From Oscillospiraceae bacterium (GTDB lineage Bacteria > Bacillota > Clostridia > Oscillospirales > Ruminococcaceae): a stretch of DNA of 64,000 nt. Positions 59,677 to 64,000 of the stretch are shown piece by piece. A program made the translations under genes and the position numbers. The notes under the pieces are model-generated. The model had not been told where the DNA came from. It did no database searches and saw only the letters and a program-made list of their open reading frames with translations. Location of the stretch: the NCBI GenBank assembly GCA_004555865.1, contig SFJO01000001.1, positions 62,001-126,000 on the forward strand, written 5' to 3'. Within the stretch, counting starts at the first letter, position 1, and each line of letters begins with the position of its first letter.

Positions 59677-60564
59677 TCAATACTTCAGCTTGTTGTCCGC
59701 CACCTGCTTCAGGTGCTTGCCGTAGGGGCTTTTGCCGTAACGGGCCGCACTTTCCAGCAGCTTTTCCCGGCTGATCCAGCCGTTTTTGTAGGCGATCTCC
59801 TCCGGGGCGCTGATCTTGATGCCCTGGCGCTTTTCCACCATGCGCACAAAGTCGGCCGCGTCCACCAGGCTGTCCATGGTGCCGGTGTCCAGCCAGGCAA
59901 AGCCCCGGCCCAGCAGCTGCACGTCCAGGTCGCCCTGCTCCAGATACATGGCGTTCAGGCTGGTGATCTCCAGCTCGCCCCGGGCGCTGGGCCTGACCTG
60001 CTTGGCCAGCTCCACCACGCGCTTGTCATAGAAATACAGGCCGGTGATGGCGTAGTTGGATTTCGGCTGTTCGGGCTTTTCTTCCACGCTGATGACCTTG
60101 CCGTTGTCGTCAAACTCCACAATGCCGAAGCGCTCCGGGTCGCTGACGTAATAGCCGAACACCGTGGCCCGGCCGTTCTTTTCGGCGTTGACCGCAGCGG
60201 CCTTCAGAATGCGGGAGAAGCCGTTGCCGTAGAAGATGTTGTCGCCCAGAACCATGGCACAGCAATCGTCGCCGATGAACTCCTCACCCAGCAGAAATGC
60301 CTGGGCCAGGCCGTCCGGGCTGGGCTGCACCTTGTAAGAGAAGTGCACGCCGAACTGGCTGCCGTCTCCCAGCAGGTGTTCAAACCGAGGGGTGTCCTCT
60401 GGGGTGGAGATGATGAGAATGTCCTGAATGCCCGCCAGCATCAGGGTGGACAGCGGGTAATAGATCATGGGCTTGTCGTACACAGGCAGCAGCTGCTTGG
60501 ACGTAACCATGGTCAGCGGATACAAGCGGGTGCCGGCGCCGCCGGCCAGAATAATGCCTTTCAT
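59677..60564 (-). CDS. rfbA: Glucose-1-phosphate thymidylyltransferase
   Basis: First enzyme of dTDP-sugar synthesis. The 295-residue product has the nucleotide-binding [11 protein letters not shown] (about residues 8-18), [17 protein letters not shown] and GDNIFYG. I chose the ATG at 60564, since the family starts with [18 protein letters not shown] lies upstream. It heads the rfbA-rfbD-rfbB order, about 210 nt after the GT2 gene, with hairpins but no clear promoter in that gap. Confidence 0.95.
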   Translation of the reverse strand: MKGIILAGGAGTRLYPLTMVTSKQLLPVYDKPMIYYPLSTLMLAGIQDILIISTPEDTPRFEHLLGDGSQFGVHFSYKVQPSPDGLAQAFLLGEEFIGDDCCAMVLGDNIFYGNGFSRILKAAAVNAEKNGRATVFGYYVSDPERFGIVEFDDNGKVISVEEKPEQPKSNYAITGLYFYDKRVVELAKQVRPSARGELEITSLNAMYLEQGDLDVQLLGRGFAWLDTGTMDSLVDAADFVRMVEKRQGIKISAPEEIAYKNGWISREKLLESAARYGKSPYGKHLKQVADNKLKY

Positions 60565-60775
60565 CGTTTGCGCTCCTTCTGAAGGCGGGCGATGCCCCGG
60601 AAGATTCCGGGTGCGGTTGTCCGCGTTTCCCCGCCGGGCCGTTTTGCCCGGCTTTGTTTGTGCCCGGCGCAAAAGCGCCGTTTCGTACCTTGCAGCTTAA
60701 CACAAAGCGGAGCCGCGCCGCTGTATACAAATCTGGGCCGGGCTTTCCCGGCAGGCAGGGCAAACCCGGGCTGGT

Positions 60776-61546
60776 TCAGCACCAGTGAAAGCCCCACTTT
60801 TTAAAATAGAGCATCATGCTGCTCAGCTGGCGGGCAAAGGCCGCCGGCCGGCGGAAGGGCTCCCGGTGCCAGGCGTGAATGGCCCGGAACTGCGGCAGCA
60901 GGCACACCCGCCCGCAGCACATGGCCCGCCGGGTAATGTCGGCATCCTCCACATACATGAAATAATCCGGGTCAAAGCCGCCGATCTTTTTCATCACGTC
61001 CGTGCGGATGACGAAAAAGCTGCCGGTGCAGAACTGGATGTCCTGCACCTTGGTCAGGTCCTCATCCTGCATGGTGTAATGGGTGGCAAACCGCTGCAGC
61101 GGCTCGAAGCCCGGCACCTGACGGGCCACCAGGCTGGCCACGTTGGGCACCCGGCGGGGCAGGTTCTGCTTTTCGCCGGTGGGAAAATACAGCTGCGGGG
61201 TAGCCATCACCACATCCGGATGCTCGTCCATCCAGGCGCACATACCGGTCAGCGTATCCTCTTCCACCAGAATGTCCGGGTTCAGCACAAAATGGTACTT
61301 GCTTTTCAGGCGGGGCAGCACCGTGTTGTGCCCCTTGCCGAAGCCCACATTTTCCGACAGGCAGATCACCGTCACCGGCTTTTCAAAGCGGGTCCGCTCC
61401 AGTTTTTTCCCGGTGCCGTCCGGGCTGGCATTGTCGATTATATACAGATCCACCGGCTGAGAGGTATAACGAAGAATCGAAGCCGCCGCCTGAACGACTT
61501 CTTCGTAACCGCCGTAACTCACAATGCTGGCGCTGATCTCTGCCAT
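60776..61546 (-). CDS. Glycosyltransferase family 2 (rhamnosyltransferase-like)
   Basis: 256-residue GT-A enzyme. The N-terminal ISASIVSYGGYEEVVQAA and YIIDNASPDGTG bind nucleotide sugar; the DxD-like NPDILVEED (about 88-96) and FFVIRTDVMKKIGGFDPDYFMYVEDADITRR are the catalytic and acceptor regions seen in WbbL/RfbF-type rhamnosyltransferases. Next to dTDP-rhamnose genes, it likely transfers rhamnose to a cell-wall polymer, which is an inference. GGAGGAAGGC precedes the ATG. Confidence 0.9.
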   Translation of the reverse strand: MAEISASIVSYGGYEEVVQAAASILRYTSQPVDLYIIDNASPDGTGKKLERTRFEKPVTVICLSENVGFGKGHNTVLPRLKSKYHFVLNPDILVEEDTLTGMCAWMDEHPDVVMATPQLYFPTGEKQNLPRRVPNVASLVARQVPGFEPLQRFATHYTMQDEDLTKVQDIQFCTGSFFVIRTDVMKKIGGFDPDYFMYVEDADITRRAMCCGRVCLLPQFRAIHAWHREPFRRPAAFARQLSSMMLYFKKWGFHWC

Positions 61547-61595
61547 TTGCCTTCCTCCGGGCTCTGCCGCATATGGGCGGCGTGCTTCAGCATTT

Positions 61596-61624
61596 ATTAT
61601 AACATTTTATCTCTTTGTTCGCAA
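61596..61624 (-). promoter_or_regulatory. Predicted promoter of the GT2-rfbADB unit
   Basis: On the minus strand TTGCGA (61619-61624) and TATAAT (61596-61601) are 17 nt apart, about 50 nt before the GT2 start. Confidence 0.65.
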
Positions 61625-61735
61625 CCGCGCCGCAGCGGCATTTTCCGGGCGATTTCGTGAAATTCCGGGCTGCCCGGGCCGTGCTTTTTTCGCCGCAAAT
61701 CGTGCCGTTGTGAAAAGCCGCCCGGACGCCCGTGC

Positions 61736-61786
61736 AAAAAAGCCCGCAGGCAGCCTGCCGGAGGTTCCGGCCGGCCGCCCGCGGGC
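61736..61786 (-). terminator. Terminator downstream of pnp
   Basis: Arms GCCCGCAGGCAGCC (61742-61755) and GGCCGCCCGCGGGC (61773-61786) pair with two mismatches; on the minus strand TTTTTT (61736-61741) follows. It is about 57 nt past the pnp stop. Confidence 0.7.
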
Positions 61787-61842
61787 ATTCGGTTCTATGT
61801 TTGCTGCAAGCACCGCGCGGCGTCGGGCCGGTTCCGGGCTGC

Positions 61843-64000
61843 TCAGCCGTTCTGCTGGGCCTGGGCCTCTTCCATTGCCTTTTTCTTGGCGGCGATGGCA
61901 GCCAGAGCGTCCTTGCGGGACAGGTTGATGCGGCCCTGCTGGTCGATGTCGGTGACCATAACGATCAGCTCATCGCCCACGGCAACCACGTCCTCCACCC
62001 GCTCCACGCGCTTGGTGTCCAGCTTGCTGATGTGAACCAGCCCCTCCTTGCCCGGGGCGATCTCCACAAACGCGCCGAAGTTCATCAGGCGGGTCACGCG
62101 GCCCTTGTAGATGGCGCCCACCTCCGGGTCCTCCACAATGGTCTTGATGGTATGGATGGCGCGCTGGGCGTCCTCTTCGTCCACGGCGGACACAAAGACA
62201 TGGCCGTCCTCTTCCACGTCGATCTTGCAGTTGCACTTGGCGCAGATTTCCTGAATGACCTTGCCGCCCTTGCCGATCACGTCCTTGATCTTATCCACGG
62301 GGATGGTCATGCCGAACATCTTGGGCGCATACTTGCTCAGCTTTGCGCGGGGCTCGGCGATACAGGGCTTGATGATCTCATCCAGGATGTACAGGCGGCC
62401 CTTGCGGCACTTCTCCAGCGCTTCCTCAATGATGTCGTAGGTCAGGCCGTCGATCTTGATGTCCATCTGAATGGCGGTGATGCCGCGGCGGGTGCCGCCC
62501 ACCTTAAAGTCCATATCGCCGTGGAAGTCCTCCACGCCCTGAATGTCCAGCATGGTCATCCAGCGGTCGCCCTCGGTGATGAGGCCGCAGCTGATGCCGG
62601 CTACAGGGGCCTTAATGGGCACGCCCGCATCCATCAGGGCCAGGGTGCTGCCGCAGATGGAAGCCTGGCTGGTGGAGCCGTTGGAGGACAGCACCTCGCT
62701 CACCAGACGCAGGGTGTACGGGAATTCCTCCATGGGGGGAATCACCGGCAGCAGGGCGCGCTCCGCCAGTGCGCCGTGGCCGATCTCGCGGCGGCCGGGG
62801 CTGCGGGGCGCCCGCGCCTCACCCACCGAGTAGGGCGGGAAGTTGTAGTGATGGATGTACCGCTTATAAGGCTCGGTGCCCAGGTCGTCCATCAGCTGGC
62901 TGTCCTTGGTGTTGCCCAGGGTGCAGGTGGTCAGCACCTGGGTCTGGCCGCGGGTGAACATACCGCTGCCGTGAACCCGGGGCAGCAGGCCCACCTCCGC
63001 CGCCAGAGGGCGGATCTCGTTGATGCCGCGGCCGTCCACACGCTTGCCGTCATCCAGCAGCCAGCGGCGCACCACGTACTTCTGCATCTTGTACATGATC
63101 AGCCCCACGGTGGCATCGTCCAGGTCGGGGTATTCGGCCTCCAGCTTGTCCTGAATGGGCAGCAGACGGGCATCGCGCACGTTCTTGTCGTCGGTGTCCA
63201 TGGCGGCCTTGAAGTCGTCCAGATATTCGGCGCGGATCTTGGTAAACAGGTCGTAGTCCAGATCCATGCTCACAAAGTCAATCTTCGGCTTGCCGATCTC
63301 GGCCACAATGCCGTTGATGAAGGCAATGATCTTCTTGATCTCGCCGTGGGCCATCTTGATGGCCTCCAGCATGGTGGCCTCATCCACCTCGTTGGCACCC
63401 GCCTCGATCATCACGATCTTGTTCATGGTGGCGGCCACCGTCAGCTGCAGGTCGCTGTTCTGGCGCTGCTCCAGCGTGGGGTTCACCACCAGCTGGCCAT
63501 CCACCAGGCCCATAAACACGCCGCCGATGGGGCCCTTCCAGGGAATCTCACTGATGGACAGGGCAATGGAGGTGCCGATCATGCCGGCAATCTCCGGGCT
63601 GCAGTCCTGATCCACGCTCATCACGGTCATGGTCACGCATACATCATTGCGCATTTCCTTGGGGAACAGCGGGCGAATGGGGCGGTCCACCACACGGCTG
63701 GTGAGAATGGCCTTCTCGCCGGGGCGGCCCTCACGGCGCATAAAGCTGCCGGGAATGCGGCCCACCGCGTAGAGCTTTTCCTCAAACTCCACGCTCAAGG
63801 GGAAGAAGTCGATGCCCTCGCGGGGCTTCTCGCTCATGGTTACATTGCACAGCACCACGGTCTCGCCGTAGCGCACCAGGCAGCTGCCGTTGGAGAGGCC
63901 GCACATCTTGCCGGTCTCCACCACAAAGGGGCGGCCCGCCAGCGTGGTTTCCCACACCCGGTAATTGGGGAAGGTTTCTTTTCTGGAACTAAATTCCAAA
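61843..64000 (-). CDS. pnp: Polyribonucleotide nucleotidyltransferase (PNPase), probably 5'-truncated by the window edge
   Basis: 3'-5' phosphorolytic exoribonuclease of mRNA decay. At least 718 residues are visible: two RNase-PH domains around an alpha-helical linker, then KH (VDKIKDVIGKGGKVIQEICA) and S1 (GAIYKGRVTRLMNFGAFVEIAPGKEGLVHIS). Catalytic GVEDFHGDMDFKVGGT is intact. The frame begins at a TTG at the very edge with EFSSRKETFPNYRVWETTLAGR, slightly longer than usual before NYRVWE, so the real start is probably just outside. The C-terminus ends in a short acidic and Gln-rich tail. Confidence 0.95.
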   Translation of the reverse strand, partial: LEFSSRKETFPNYRVWETTLAGRPFVVETGKMCGLSNGSCLVRYGETVVLCNVTMSEKPREGIDFFPLSVEFEEKLYAVGRIPGSFMRREGRPGEKAILTSRVVDRPIRPLFPKEMRNDVCVTMTVMSVDQDCSPEIAGMIGTSIALSISEIPWKGPIGGVFMGLVDGQLVVNPTLEQRQNSDLQLTVAATMNKIVMIEAGANEVDEATMLEAIKMAHGEIKKIIAFINGIVAEIGKPKIDFVSMDLDYDLFTKIRAEYLDDFKAAMDTDDKNVRDARLLPIQDKLEAEYPDLDDATVGLIMYKMQKYVVRRWLLDDGKRVDGRGINEIRPLAAEVGLLPRVHGSGMFTRGQTQVLTTCTLGNTKDSQLMDDLGTEPYKRYIHHYNFPPYSVGEARAPRSPGRREIGHGALAERALLPVIPPMEEFPYTLRLVSEVLSSNGSTSQASICGSTLALMDAGVPIKAPVAGISCGLITEGDRWMTMLDIQGVEDFHGDMDFKVGGTRRGITAIQMDIKIDGLTYDIIEEALEKCRKGRLYILDEIIKPCIAEPRAKLSKYAPKMFGMTIPVDKIKDVIGKGGKVIQEICAKCNCKIDVEEDGHVFVSAVDEEDAQRAIHTIKTIVEDPEVGAIYKGRVTRLMNFGAFVEIAPGKEGLVHISKLDTKRVERVEDVVAVGDELIVMVTDIDQQGRINLSRKDALAAIAAKKKAMEEAQAQQNG

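Noticed and set aside
1..64000. CRISPR array, insertion sequence or prophage
   Set aside because: No regular spaced repeats, transposase, integrase or phage structural genes were found on either strand.

Overview
The window looks like a chromosomal segment of a high-GC (visually near 60 %) Gram-positive Clostridia, most likely an Oscillospiraceae/Ruminococcaceae gut anaerobe. This is an inference. It rests on the low-GC-Firmicutes style ribosomal operon with zinc-type S14, AAGGAGG ribosome sites, rubrerythrin, SpoIIE, an RqcH homologue, YnzC/DUF896 and TrmK-Nif3 gene order. The organism cannot be named from the sequence alone. SpoIIE suggests a spore-former lineage.

Layout. 1-9.2 kb: the S10-spc ribosomal protein operon on the minus strand (rpsJ through rpsE, running out of the left edge), with a long promoter-proximal leader and a 157-nt gap after rpsJ. 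9.2-13.1 kb: rqcH, then DUF1858-trmK-nif3. 13.2-20 kb: a DUF2142 membrane protein, rubrerythrin with a probable metal/peroxide operator, a large membrane protein that resembles a P-type ATPase but has lost the catalytic motifs, and rlmB. 20-31 kb: an OGG-type DNA glycosylase, class II aldolase, TauE-like permease, spoIIE, a CDF metal transporter, purA, ynzC-like and queH. 30.5-34 kb: a four-gene XpaC/TelA/LemA/TPM cluster. 34-41.2 kb: deoxyinosine glycosylase and HAD phosphatase, mntP under a yybP-ykoY (Mn2+) riboswitch, nagA, an ArsP_2-type exporter, an Fe-S/cupin pair and a small HMA/flavoprotein operon. 41.2-44.7 kb: rffA, an ATP-grasp ligase and two half-size DMT/SMR-like proteins, preceded by tRNA-Gly and tRNA-Phe. 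45.2-50.4 kb: an oligopeptide-type ABC importer with a possible leader attenuator. 50.5-53.3 kb: a zinc-ribbon protein, a small sigma-70 factor with palindromes in and above its promoter, tRNA-Leu(CAA), and an Mrr-like restriction enzyme in a more AT-rich stretch. 53.3-57.6 kb: an OpuC-type osmolyte importer and fructose-6-phosphate aldolase. 57.6-61.6 kb: the dTDP-sugar genes rfbA, rfbD, rfbB and a GT2 glycosyltransferase, with no rfbC. 61.8-64 kb: pnp, reaching the right edge.

How the parts connect. RfbA and RfbB would make dTDP-4-keto-6-deoxyglucose. RfbD would lead towards rhamnose, and RffA could aminate the same intermediate, so the rffA/ATP-grasp/SMR cluster may build and flip a decorated amino sugar. 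Metal homeostasis is a second theme: MntP with its Mn riboswitch, the ArsP_2 exporter, the CDF protein and the HMA protein are all here. Most promoters and hairpins were read by eye and are predictions. No CRISPR array, insertion sequence or prophage was seen.
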